DNA of 64,000 nucleotides. Source: Pseudolabrys sp. (GTDB lineage Bacteria > Pseudomonadota > Alphaproteobacteria > Rhizobiales > Xanthobacteraceae). The stretch lies in the NCBI GenBank assembly GCA_030684935.1, contig JAUXXH010000035.1:35555-99554 (forward strand). The letters are read 5' to 3'. Positions 43,346 through 51,447 of the stretch are shown here, piece by piece (position 1 is the first letter of the stretch; the number at the start of each line of letters is the position of its first letter). Both the position numbers and the translations under genes were made by a program. Below the pieces are notes generated by a model, which did not search any database, was not told the origin of the DNA, and saw nothing but the letters and a program-made list of their open reading frames with translations.

Positions 43346-44113
43346 ATGTCCGGCAGACTCGCAGGAAAATTCGCGATCGTCACTGGCGGTGCCAAGGGCA
43401 TCGGACGGCATTATTCAGAAGCGCTGGCGGCACAGGGCGCCCAGGTGATGGTCGCCGACATCGAGGGCGCCCCGGAAGCTGCGGCGGAAATCATTGCCAA
43501 ATACGGCACCGATGCTGCGGCGAGCGCGACCTTCGATGTCGGCGACGAGGCGGCGGTCAAGGACATGGTGGCTCAGACCGTGGCGCGATTCGGCCGGATC
43601 GACATCCTGGTCAACAACGCCGCTCTCTATTCCAAGCTGACCCCGCGCGCCTTCACCGAGTGGGATACCGCGACCTGGGACCGGGTGATGGCGATCAATG
43701 TGCGCGGGCCATATTTGATGGTTCGTCATGTCGCCCCGCACATGATCGAGCGCCGCAGCGGCAAGATCATCAACATTGCCTCAGGCGCGCCTTACAAGGG
43801 GATCCCGCGCATGCTGCCTTATGTGACCTCCAAGGGCGCCGTCCTCGCCTTCACCCGGGCGCTGTCGCGTGAACTGGGGGAATACGGCATCGCCGTCAAT
43901 TCGCTGTCGCCGGGCTATATCCTGAGCGACACCGGGCTGGAGAACGCCGATCACGTCGCCGACGAGCGCATTCCGGTCCGCAACAGCCGCGCCTTCAAGC
44001 GCGACGGCTATCCGGAAGACCTGCTCGGGGCGCTGGTGTTCCTGGCCTCAAGCGACAGCGATTTCGTGACCGGCCAGTCGTTGGTGGTCGATGGCGGCTC
44101 GGTCAACAACTAA
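43346..44113 (+). CDS. Short-chain dehydrogenase/reductase (SDR)
   Basis: A 255-aa classical SDR. The Rossmann motif TGGAKGIG (about 14-21), NNAA-type DILVNNAALYS and catalytic YVTSK (about 155-159) are present, with the catalytic Ser in NIASGAPY. It oxidises or reduces a hydroxyl/keto group with NAD(P). It probably opens the plus-strand group of SDR, gentisate-dioxygenase-like protein and alpha/beta-fold protein. The substrate is not predictable. The C-terminus (VVDGGSVNN) matches the family. Confidence 0.92.
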   Translation: MSGRLAGKFAIVTGGAKGIGRHYSEALAAQGAQVMVADIEGAPEAAAEIIAKYGTDAAASATFDVGDEAAVKDMVAQTVARFGRIDILVNNAALYSKLTPRAFTEWDTATWDRVMAINVRGPYLMVRHVAPHMIERRSGKIINIASGAPYKGIPRMLPYVTSKGAVLAFTRALSRELGEYGIAVNSLSPGYILSDTGLENADHVADERIPVRNSRAFKRDGYPEDLLGALVFLASSDSDFVTGQSLVVDGGSVNN

Positions 44114-44170
44114 GGTTCCGGAGAATTAGTTACACAGGACCGCGCTGTTTCAGTCCGGGGCGAAGTGGGG

Positions 44171-44196
44171 TATACTAGTTGCAAATCTAACTAATA
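44171..44196. promoter_or_regulatory. Palindromic operator candidate upstream of the gentisate-dioxygenase-like gene
   Basis: TATACTAGTT (44171-44180) and AACTAATA (44189-44196) form an inverted repeat (core TAGTT/AACTA) around GCAAATCT. TATACT could double as a -10 hexamer. MarR-type regulators bind such TAGTT...AACTA dyads in aromatic-degradation genes. No MarR gene is in the window. Confidence 0.5.
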
Positions 44197-44225
44197 CCAG
44201 AAACCACGATCCAAGGAGCATTCCC

Positions 44226-45293
44226 ATGGCTGTCGCCACCGCCACCCCCGACGTCACCCCGGGCTCAAAGCACAACATTCAGGCGTCCCGGCAGGCCTAT
44301 TACGACAAGATCGCCAAGTACCACATGACCCCGCTGTGGGAGGTGCTGAAGGGCCTGGTGACGCCGGAGCCCAAGACCGCGGTGCAGCCGACGGTGTGGA
44401 AGTTCGCCGACGTCAAGAAGATGATCCTTGAAGCCGGCGAAGTGATCAGCGCCGAAGAGGCCGAACGCCGCGTGCTGGTGCTGGAAAACCCCGGCCTGCC
44501 GGGCAAGTCGCGCGCCACCAACACACTGTTTGCCGGCGTGCAATTGATCATGCCGGGCGAAATCGCCGACGTGCATCGCCACGTCTCGTCCGCCATCCGT
44601 TTCGTGCTGGAGGGCGAGGGCGCCTACACAGCCGTTGAAGGCGAAAAATCTCAGATGAAGCACGGCGACTTCATCATCACCGCCAACTGGGCGCCGCACG
44701 ACCATGGCAACCCCGGCACCCAGCCGGTGATGTGGCTCGACGTGCTCGACATGCACATCGTCAATCACTTCGAGACCTCGTTCGGCGAGCACTTCGATGA
44801 GAAGATGCAGAATACCAACCACGAGGACGGCGACTCGTTCGAGCGCTTCGCCTCGGGCGTGCTGCCGGACGGCCTCCCGGTGACGCAGAACCGCAGCCCG
44901 GTGGTGAATTATCCCTACGCCAAGATGCGGCCGATTCTGGAGCGGCTGAAGAACACCGGCGACATCGACAAGCGTTTCGGCGCGCGGGTGCGCTACGCCA
45001 ACCCGATCAATGGCGGGCCGGTGCTGCCGACCATGGGCGCGCATCTCGCGCTGTTCCCGAAGGGCTTCAAGGGCGAGCCCTATCGCTCGACCGACGGCAC
45101 CATCTTCTGCTGCGCCGAGGGCCATGGCACCACCATCATCGACGGCAAGCCGATCGAGTGGGGCGTCAACGACGTCTTCGTGGTGCCGGCGTGGAAGAGC
45201 TTTCAGCACCAGCCGGCGGAAGAGTCGGTGCTGTTTTCGATTTCCGACAAGCCGGCGCAGCAGGCGCTCGGTATCTGGCGGGAAGGGAAGTAA
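44226..45293 (+). CDS. Gentisate 1,2-dioxygenase-like double-cupin protein
   Basis: A 355-aa bicupin. The first cupin holds the metal site ADVHRHVSSAIRFVLEGEG and the second a degenerate core GTIFCCAEGHGTTIIDGK and HQPAEESV-like text. Gentisate or related salicylate dioxygenases cleave an aromatic ring between C1 and C2 using Fe(II). The length fits. Fine specificity (gentisate, salicylate, hydroxynaphthoate) cannot be told. It is preceded by a palindromic operator and followed by an alpha/beta-fold gene. An RBS AAGGAGC precedes ATG 44226. Confidence 0.86.
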   Translation: MAVATATPDVTPGSKHNIQASRQAYYDKIAKYHMTPLWEVLKGLVTPEPKTAVQPTVWKFADVKKMILEAGEVISAEEAERRVLVLENPGLPGKSRATNTLFAGVQLIMPGEIADVHRHVSSAIRFVLEGEGAYTAVEGEKSQMKHGDFIITANWAPHDHGNPGTQPVMWLDVLDMHIVNHFETSFGEHFDEKMQNTNHEDGDSFERFASGVLPDGLPVTQNRSPVVNYPYAKMRPILERLKNTGDIDKRFGARVRYANPINGGPVLPTMGAHLALFPKGFKGEPYRSTDGTIFCCAEGHGTTIIDGKPIEWGVNDVFVVPAWKSFQHQPAEESVLFSISDKPAQQALGIWREGK

Positions 45294-45443
45294 CTCTGTC
45301 CTGGGCGCAGCGCATCGCAACGTGATGCGCTGCAGAACCGGGACCGTTGCACACACGCATTACGGGACGGCCCCGTATCAGCGGCACACGTCGCCATAGC
45401 GCTGCAGGTGCGCTATGGCTCTGTGCTGCATCGCATCCGGGGC
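45294..45443. repeat. Two adjacent palindromic repeats (family B and a related hairpin)
   Basis: CTGGGCGCAGCGCATCGCAA...GATGCGCTGCAGAACCGGGACCGTT (45297-45349) is closely similar to the sequence at 59360-59413. A second hairpin, CCATAGCG/CGCTATGG with outer GGCCCCG...CGGGGC, runs from 45373 to 45443. These fill much of the 203-nt gap before the next gene. Confidence 0.7.
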
Positions 45444-45496
45444 ACGAACCTCTTTCGCTGGTGCGCGTTGTCGTCAGGGACCACGGAGACAATTCC

Positions 45497-46285
45497 ATGC
45501 AATTCGAGCAACTGACCGCCGGCCATGGCGCGCTGACCGCGGTGCGCACCGGGCAGGGCCGCGACATAGTGGTGCTGCATTCGCTGCTGGCCGACCGCCA
45601 CGCTTTCGATCCGGTGCTGCCGCAGCTTGCCGCGCGCCATCGCGTCACGCTGTTCAATTTGCCCGGCTTCCACGGCTCGGAGCCGCCGCTGCTGCCGCTG
45701 ATGGCCGCCTATGTCGCGGCCATCGAGGATGGCTTCCAGGAATTCGAGATCGGCAGCGACGCCATCCTGATCGGCAACGGCTTCGGCGGCACGGTGGCGC
45801 TGGCCTTCGCCATCGCCCATCCGGAGCGCATCGCCAAGCTGGTGCTGAGCGATGCCGCCGCCTGCTTCCCCCCTGAGGGCCGCAAGCAGTTCGAGGTGAT
45901 GGCCGCCAAGGTCGCCGAAGGCGGGCTCGGCAGCATCGCCGAGATCGCGGCCAGGCGCGTGTTCTCACCGGACCACCTTGCCGCCAATCCCGACCTGATC
46001 GAGGAGCGCAAGCGCGTGCTGATGGCGATCGACCCGAAGGCGTTCCAGGCCGCCTGCAAGATCCTGCAGGAGGCCGACCTGACCATTGATCTGGCCAAGG
46101 TTCAGATACCGACGCTGGTGGTGTGCGGCGAGTTCGACCAGGCGACGCCGCCGGCGCTGAACAGGCAGATCGCCGACAAGGTGGCCGGCGCGAAATATGT
46201 CGAGATGCCCGGCTGCGGCCATTGCCCGCCGCTCGAGCAGCCGGAGAAGTTCGTGAAGGCGATCAAGGAGTTTGTCGGGCTGTAA
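45497..46285 (+). CDS. Alpha/beta-fold protein with Gly at the nucleophile position
   Basis: A 262-aa alpha/beta-hydrolase-fold protein. The oxyanion region is VVLHSLLADRHAFDPVL, the acid is in VVCGEFDQATPP and the His in CGHCPPLEQPEKF. However, the elbow reads IGNGFGG where IGHSMGG is usual, so the Ser nucleophile is replaced by Gly (G-N-G-F-G). Ester hydrolysis is unlikely unless another residue substitutes; non-hydrolytic members of the fold exist. ATG 45497 replaces the 45347 of the ORF track. It is the last gene of the gentisate-like group. Confidence 0.8.
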   Translation: MQFEQLTAGHGALTAVRTGQGRDIVVLHSLLADRHAFDPVLPQLAARHRVTLFNLPGFHGSEPPLLPLMAAYVAAIEDGFQEFEIGSDAILIGNGFGGTVALAFAIAHPERIAKLVLSDAAACFPPEGRKQFEVMAAKVAEGGLGSIAEIAARRVFSPDHLAANPDLIEERKRVLMAIDPKAFQAACKILQEADLTIDLAKVQIPTLVVCGEFDQATPPALNRQIADKVAGAKYVEMPGCGHCPPLEQPEKFVKAIKEFVGL

Positions 46286-46552
46286 TTGTCTGTCGCGGGC
46301 GCTGCACCGCGTCAGCGAAGCGAACGCTGCGCTGCCCGCACGGCACCGTTCAAGCGCTGACAGCGGCTAGACGGCCTTTAAATCCTGCAATATCGTGCCT
46401 GACTGGGCCGGGGGGCCACGACACCATTTGCACGCGAGGACCGGCGCCGACGACGGACAGTCGAACGGCCTGGTCCCGATCCACGTCCGATGGCGTGAAA
46501 ACCGATATTGTAGAATTGTGCCCCCGGCCGGCTTCGAAAGACGGAGGGGGGA

Positions 46553-47026
46553 ATGACGATACCTAGATCGTATTTTGTGTTTGCTATCGCTTTTTCGATT
46601 GCGGCGGCCGTCGCGATCGCGCCGTCGCAAGCCCGCGACCGGCCATCGCCACCGCCGAAATCTGCTGCCAATAAACAAAAAGCGAAGGATACCGCTGCAG
46701 CAAAAGGCGTCACTGGTGACAGGGCGAAGGCCAAGGCGGCGAACGCCACGCAGGCCCAGAAGGATCAGGCCTGGATGGCAGCGCAAAACAGGGTTTTCGC
46801 GAGGATCGATGCCGCCGCGCAGAAAGCGAGAGCGGAGTGCAAGTCAAACGCCCAGTGCCAGGCCAAGGCCGATCAAGCGAAAGCCGCCGCGAAAGCTCAA
46901 GCCAAGAAGGAAGCCCAAGCGAGCATACAGTGGTGCAAATCGAATCAATGCGCGTCGGAGTATATTGAGGCGAAGGTGTGGGAGATTTATTACCGAAAGT
47001 GCCCTCAATACTTCAATAACTGCTAG
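46553..47026 (+). CDS. Secreted Ala/Lys-rich protein with C-terminal cysteines, unknown
   Basis: A 157-aa protein with an N-terminal export signal (MTIPRSYFVFAIAFSIAAAVAIAPSQA). A long Ala/Lys/Gln-rich helical stretch (about 30-125) resembles histone-like or cell-wall-binding tracts. The C-terminus carries six cysteines in patterns C-x5-C (ECKSNAQC), CKSNQC and two late ones. GGGGGA precedes the ATG. It is more AT-rich than the surroundings and lies beside an IS element, so recent acquisition is possible. No family is recognised. Confidence 0.65.
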   Translation: MTIPRSYFVFAIAFSIAAAVAIAPSQARDRPSPPPKSAANKQKAKDTAAAKGVTGDRAKAKAANATQAQKDQAWMAAQNRVFARIDAAAQKARAECKSNAQCQAKADQAKAAAKAQAKKEAQASIQWCKSNQCASEYIEAKVWEIYYRKCPQYFNNC

Positions 47027-47073
47027 GGCGCCATGCGATCGGACGCTGCGACGGCGCGCCAGACGCCGCCCTA

Positions 47074-47926
47074 GGACCGATCGACATTCAGGATTCCCAA
47101 GCGGTCTGATCGCTGATTCATAGGGCTCCGTGATTCTGGCACGGAGCTGCGACGATGGGGATCAAGCGGTATGAGCTGAGCGATGGGCAATGGGCGAAGA
47201 TTGCACCCTTGCTGCCGGGCAAAGCCGGCGATCCGGGCCGGACAGGAGCGGATAATCGGCTGTTCGTGAACGGTTGTCTGTGGGTGCTGCGATCTGGAGC
47301 ACATTGGTGTGACCTGCCGGAGCGTTATGGCCGCTGGAAGACGGTGCATCGGCGGTTCAGCCGCTGGTGTCATGCCGGCGTTTGGGAGCGGGTATTCGGC
47401 GCCCTGACAGCCGACCGCGACAATCAATATCTGATGCTCGACAGCACCATCGTTCGCGCCCATCAGCAGGCGGCGACCGGAAAAGGGGGGCCCAGGATCA
47501 GGCGCTGGGGCGTTCCCGAGGCGGATTGACCACCAAGGTCCACATGCTCGCCGATGCGCTGGGCCGCCCCTTGCGCTTCGTCGTGACCGCCGGGCAGGCC
47601 GGAGACATTACACAAGCCCCCGCACTCCTCGAAGGCCAGGCCGGGGGCGCCGTACTTGCCGACAAGGCCTATGACAGCAACGCCTTGCGTGCGCTCGTCG
47701 CCGGGATGGGCGCCGAAGCGGTGATTCCGTCAAACAGGACATGCAAAATCATCATCCCGCATGACGCCGGCCTCTACAAACATCGCAACCGAATCGAACG
47801 CTGCTTCAACCGTCTCAAGCACTTCCGCCGTTTCGCCACCCGCTACGATAGGCGCACCGTTCACTTCACTGGATTCGTTCATTTGGCCGCAGCCATGATC
47901 TGGTTACAATGAATGTCGATCCGGCC
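47074..47926 (+). mobile_element. IS5-family insertion sequence (IS427 group), 853 bp
   Basis: Terminal inverted repeats GGACCGATCGACATTCA (47074-47090) and, inverted at the right end, GGCCGGATCGACATTCA (47910-47926), match at 15 of 17 positions. A TA duplication flanks both ends (47072-47073 and 47927-47928), so the target was C-TA-G. The transposase reads in two frames joined by a -1 shift. Ends, duplication and frames all look intact, so the element may still be active. Confidence 0.9.
47155..47912 (+). CDS. IS5-family transposase, produced by -1 programmed frameshift
   Basis: The first frame (47155-47529) has MGIKRYELSDGQWAKIAPLL and ends soon after TGKGG. The second frame (to 47912) continues from AQDQALGRSRGGLTTKVHML. 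The slippery run AAAAGGGGGG (47481-47490) is suited to a -1 shift. The DDE residues are D in LMLDSTIVRAH, D in LADKAYDS and E in RNRIERCF. The joint product is about 250 aa, typical for the IS427 group. It cuts and joins the element's ends during transposition. Confidence 0.9.
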
Positions 47927-49011
47927 TAGTCCAGCGCCGCCATCACCGCCTTCGCTATCGCCGCCGTGCCATCGCTGCCGCCATATTCCATCGGCCTGAG
48001 GCCGCCGGCATAGGCTTGATCGACCGCGCGCTCGATGCGCTGCGCTGCCTCCGCCGCCGGCCCGTGGTCGTGCTTGTCGGCCAGCCAGTCCAGCATCATC
48101 GCAGCCGACAAAATCATGGCGGTCGGATTGGCCTTGCCTTGGCCCATGATGTCGGGCGCGGTGCCATGGCAGGGCTGGAACACCGCATGCGTGTCGCCGA
48201 TATCGGCCGACGGCGCGATGCCGAGACCGCCGATCAGGCCGGCGGCAAGGTCGGAGAGGATGTCGCCGAACATGTTCTCCATCACCATGACGTCGAAGTC
48301 CCACGGCTTCTTCACCATCAGCGCGGCGCAGGCATCGACATAGAGCAGGTCGGTTTTGACCTCGGGGAATTTCGCCTTGCGCTCGGTGAAGATATCGCGC
48401 TGCCAGTTGAACGCCTTGAACACATTGGCCTTGTCGACCAGCGTCAGCCGTCCCGGCCTGCCGCGTGTCTTGCGGCGCTCGGCGAGCTTCAGCGAAAAGT
48501 CGAACAGCCGCTCCGTGGTCTTGCGCGTCACCACCAGTGTTTCGCGGGCCTCGTCGTGCGTCGTCACGCCCTTGCCCATCGAGGCGAACAGGCCCTCGGT
48601 CGACTCGCGGATCAGCACGAAATCGATGCCGTGCTCCTGCGCGCCGACGATCGGGCTCGGCACCCCCGGGATCAGCCGGGCCGGGCGCACTCCCGCATAG
48701 AGATCGAAAATGAAACGCAGTTCGACCTGGGGCATGATCTCGGTGTTGTCGGGATAGCGCACGCTCGGCAGGCCGCAGGCGCCGAGCAGGATAGCGTCGG
48801 CTTCCTCGCACAGCTTGATGGTTGTCTCCGACATCGACTTGCCGGTGGCGCGATATTCATCGGCGCCGGCCGGCGCCTCGCTGAAGCGGAATTTCAGGCT
48901 CGGCGTGGTCGCCTCGATGCGGCGCAAGATGTCGAGCGTCGGCGCCATCACTTCGTGGCCGATGCCGTCGCCGGGCAGAACGGCGACGTGAAATGCGGTG
49001 TTGGCGGACAT
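47926..49011 (-). CDS. Isopropylmalate/tartrate dehydrogenase family protein
   Basis: A 361-aa beta-decarboxylating dehydrogenase. Hallmarks are VAVLPGDGIGHEV, the substrate-binding RESTEGLFAS, the metal-site DACAALMVKKPWDFDV and the NAD-binding HGTAPDIMGQGKANPTAMIL. The start at 49011 (MSANTAFHVAV) replaces 49071. It may act on tartrate, isopropylmalate or a related 3-hydroxyacid. It is divergent from a hydroxypyruvate-isomerase-like gene, suggesting a tartronate/tartrate pathway. The stop codon TAG includes two bases of the IS target duplication and one IS-derived base. Confidence 0.9.
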   Translation of the reverse strand: MSANTAFHVAVLPGDGIGHEVMAPTLDILRRIEATTPSLKFRFSEAPAGADEYRATGKSMSETTIKLCEEADAILLGACGLPSVRYPDNTEIMPQVELRFIFDLYAGVRPARLIPGVPSPIVGAQEHGIDFVLIRESTEGLFASMGKGVTTHDEARETLVVTRKTTERLFDFSLKLAERRKTRGRPGRLTLVDKANVFKAFNWQRDIFTERKAKFPEVKTDLLYVDACAALMVKKPWDFDVMVMENMFGDILSDLAAGLIGGLGIAPSADIGDTHAVFQPCHGTAPDIMGQGKANPTAMILSAAMMLDWLADKHDHGPAAEAAQRIERAVDQAYAGGLRPMEYGGSDGTAAIAKAVMAALD

Positions 49012-49100
49012 GGTTTTGTTTCCGGCTGGCGCTTCAGGCAATCGCCAGCTAATGAATACGCCCGCGCGCATACGCGCAAGTGATGATGCTCGAGGTCCTC

Positions 49101-49871
49101 ATGCCGAAATTTGCCGCCAATCTCGGCTACTTGTTCACCGACCGGCCGCTGCTGGCGCGGATCGACGCCGCGGCGGCGTCCGGTTTCAAGGCGATCGAGC
49201 TGCAGTTTCCCTATGACGTGCCGGCGGCGGACGTGAAGGCAGCGATCACCCGCAACAATCTCACGATGCTCGGCGTCAACACGCCGCCGGGCGACGGCGA
49301 GGGGACCTTCGGTCTGGCCGCGGTGCCGGGCCGCGAGCGCGACTGGGAGGTGTTGTTTGCCCGCGCGCTCGATTACATCGCCGCCATCGGCGGCAGCGCC
49401 ATTCATTGCCTGGCCGGTAAGGTGCCGCCCGAGCAGCGCCCGGCGGCCGAGCGCACCTATATCGCCAACCTGTCGCGCGCCGCCGATCTCGCCGCGGCCA
49501 AGGGCGTGACGCTGCTGCTGGAGCCGATCAATCCGCGCGACCGGCCGAATTATTTTCTCAACCACGTCGCGCACGCGGCCGACATCATCGCCAAGATCGG
49601 CAAGCCGAACGTGAAAATGCAGTTCGATTTCTATCACGTGCAGATCGTCGGCGGCGATCTGGTGACCCGGCTGGAGCAGTGCCTGCCGGTGGTCGGCCAT
49701 CTGCAATGCGCCGCGGTGCCGGTGCGCCACGAGCCGGACGACGGCGAAATCAACTACCCGTTTGTGTTCGCGGCGGTCGACCGGCTCGGCTACCAGGGCT
49801 GGATCGGCTGTGAATACCGGCCGCGCGGCCGGACCGAGGATGGCCTCGGGTGGATGGCCAAATACCGATAG
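49101..49871 (+). CDS. hyi: Hydroxypyruvate isomerase-like (OtnI/Hyi) TIM-barrel protein
   Basis: A 256-aa sugar-isomerase fold protein. Segments matching the family are PKFAANLGYLFTDRPLL, TLLLEPINPRDRPNYFL (with the catalytic Glu), KMQFDFYHVQIVGGD and IGCEYRPRG. It interconverts hydroxypyruvate and tartronate semialdehyde or acts on a 2-oxo-tetronate. The ATG at 49101 is preferred to 49080. It diverges from the tartrate-dehydrogenase-like gene, and both could convert tartrate-type acids. A 95-nt gap separates it from the next gene. Confidence 0.88.
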   Translation: MPKFAANLGYLFTDRPLLARIDAAAASGFKAIELQFPYDVPAADVKAAITRNNLTMLGVNTPPGDGEGTFGLAAVPGRERDWEVLFARALDYIAAIGGSAIHCLAGKVPPEQRPAAERTYIANLSRAADLAAAKGVTLLLEPINPRDRPNYFLNHVAHAADIIAKIGKPNVKMQFDFYHVQIVGGDLVTRLEQCLPVVGHLQCAAVPVRHEPDDGEINYPFVFAAVDRLGYQGWIGCEYRPRGRTEDGLGWMAKYR

Positions 49872-49966
49872 TTCCGCCCGGCTGCCCAGTTGTTAACCAT
49901 CAATCGCCTTGAAAACCCACGCGTTTTCCCTTTGCGCCGGGCTGCCGAACTTGCTAAAATTAACCA

Positions 49967-50539
49967 ATGTTCGGACGTGGCACCCAGAAGACCGACGCTG
50001 TCGAGGCACCGAGTGTGCTCAAGGACGCCGTGCGCGATGCGCGCATCGAGGCGGCCGAGCGCACCGGCGTGGTGGTCGATCTGCGCGACGCCGAGGTGGC
50101 GCGGCTCGAACTGCTCAACGAAGCGCTCGATCCGCGCTTCAAGGAAATTCCGGCCGAAATCGAACTGTTCGACCGGGGCTTGAGCCGGGGCGACGTGCCG
50201 CGGCTGTGGATCGACGCCATCGCCCATATCGAGATGGGCCGCGACAAGCGGCAGTACCGTTTTGTGCAGGACACCCGCTACGGCCGCACCGTGCTGGCGG
50301 AGACCTACGACGTCCCGGAGATGGTGCAGGCTGTGACGCGCTATGTGGCGCGCCGGCTGGTCGAGCGCGAGCGGGCGCTGGCCGATGATGCCATGGTCGG
50401 TTACGGCACCGCGCAGAAGATGGTGCAGCAGGAGCAGCGTCGCGGCCGCATAAAGGCGCTGCGCAGCTTCTTCCTCGGCTTGTTCATCGGCATCGGCGCG
50501 CTGGTGGCACTGGCGCTGCTCAACGCGCCGCGGCCGTAG
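49967..50539 (+). CDS. Tail-anchored hypothetical protein
   Basis: A 190-aa protein, soluble for about 165 residues, with one hydrophobic helix at the C-terminus (FFLGLFIGIGALVALALL). The soluble part is rich in charged and helical residues, with ELFDRGLSRGDVPRLWIDAIAHIEMGRDKRQYRFV as the most distinctive portion. I think it belongs to a small family of alphaproteobacterial proteins with unknown role. It is convergent with the phosphoesterase gene. Confidence 0.72.
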   Translation: MFGRGTQKTDAVEAPSVLKDAVRDARIEAAERTGVVVDLRDAEVARLELLNEALDPRFKEIPAEIELFDRGLSRGDVPRLWIDAIAHIEMGRDKRQYRFVQDTRYGRTVLAETYDVPEMVQAVTRYVARRLVERERALADDAMVGYGTAQKMVQQEQRRGRIKALRSFFLGLFIGIGALVALALLNAPRP

Positions 50540-50545
50540 CGCCAG

Positions 50546-51430
50546 CTACTCCTCAAGAATCATGCGTTTCTGTTCGGTGATCTGACCGTCCATTGTGATG
50601 GCACGCGAGATCAATTCGCAGCGCCAGGCGCCCTTCTTCCCGTCGATGGCATAGAGATGATAGGCGGCCGGATCCTTGTCGCGGACCGGCACTGCCGAGG
50701 CCGACGGTACGCCGACCGCGGGAATGCGGCTGCCCTCGGGGCCGTTGAGCCAGTTGATCATGTGCTCATGGTCGTGGCCGTGCAGCAGCAGATCGGCGCC
50801 AAGCCCGGCGAGCACGCGCAGCAGCACCGGGGCGTCGAGCAAATGCTTGTGACGGGACGTCCGGCTCACCGGCGGATGATGGATCAGCACCACCCGGAAC
50901 AGGTTTTCGGTCTTGAGCTGGTTGAGCGCGGCGGCGAACTCGGTGAGTTGTTTGGTGCCGACCCAGCCGGTGGCGAGGAATGGCGCAGTCGGCACGCCCG
51001 AACACAGCCCGATCAGCGCCACCGGGCCGCGCCGCCGCACATAGGGAAAACCGGGCACACCTTCGTCGTCACTCATATAGGCGCCCCACTGCCGCCCGGC
51101 GAAGGCGGCCGCCTCGCGCACATAGATGTCGTGATTGCCGGGCACAACGCTGATGTCGCGCAGGCTGCCGAGATGCTCCAGCCAGTCACGCGCCCGGGGG
51201 AATTCCGGCGCCAGCCCGATATTGACCAGGTCGCCGGTGACCGCGATGTGGTCGGGCGCCTGCTTCACCACGTCTTCGGTGATCGCCGCCAGCACCGCGG
51301 GATCGTGAATGAATTGGCGCTTGCGCTGCCAGTTCAGATAGCCGGTGACGCGCTTGCCGATCAGGTCGGTCCAGCGCGGTTGGGGCAGGGGGCCGATATG
51401 GGGGTCGGACAGGTGGGCGAGTGTGAACAT
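50546..51430 (-). CDS. Calcineurin-like metallophosphoesterase
   Basis: A 294-aa phosphoesterase. All metal-binding blocks are present: HLSDPHIG (about 6-13), VTGDLVNIG (about 65), VPGNHDIYV (about 98), LIHHPPV and LLHGHDHEHM. The class includes cyclic-nucleotide, UDP-diacylglucosamine and other phosphodiesterases, and the substrate cannot be assigned. The ATG is the natural start. It is downstream of mbfA (17 nt away on the same strand), so the two may be cotranscribed. Confidence 0.9.
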   Translation of the reverse strand: MFTLAHLSDPHIGPLPQPRWTDLIGKRVTGYLNWQRKRQFIHDPAVLAAITEDVVKQAPDHIAVTGDLVNIGLAPEFPRARDWLEHLGSLRDISVVPGNHDIYVREAAAFAGRQWGAYMSDDEGVPGFPYVRRRGPVALIGLCSGVPTAPFLATGWVGTKQLTEFAAALNQLKTENLFRVVLIHHPPVSRTSRHKHLLDAPVLLRVLAGLGADLLLHGHDHEHMINWLNGPEGSRIPAVGVPSASAVPVRDKDPAAYHLYAIDGKKGAWRCELISRAITMDGQITEQKRMILEE

Positions 51431-51447
51431 CAGCGGGGGGTAACCCG

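Noticed and set aside
42185-43411. 408-aa minus-strand fusion ORF
   Set aside because: It is a chance in-frame link of the DoxX-like gene with repeat and NTF2-like frames; the real ATG for DoxX is at 42580.
47879-48811. 310-aa minus-strand ORF over the dehydrogenase
   Set aside because: Another frame of the dehydrogenase gene with an Arg-rich translation; the isopropylmalate-dehydrogenase frame is clear.
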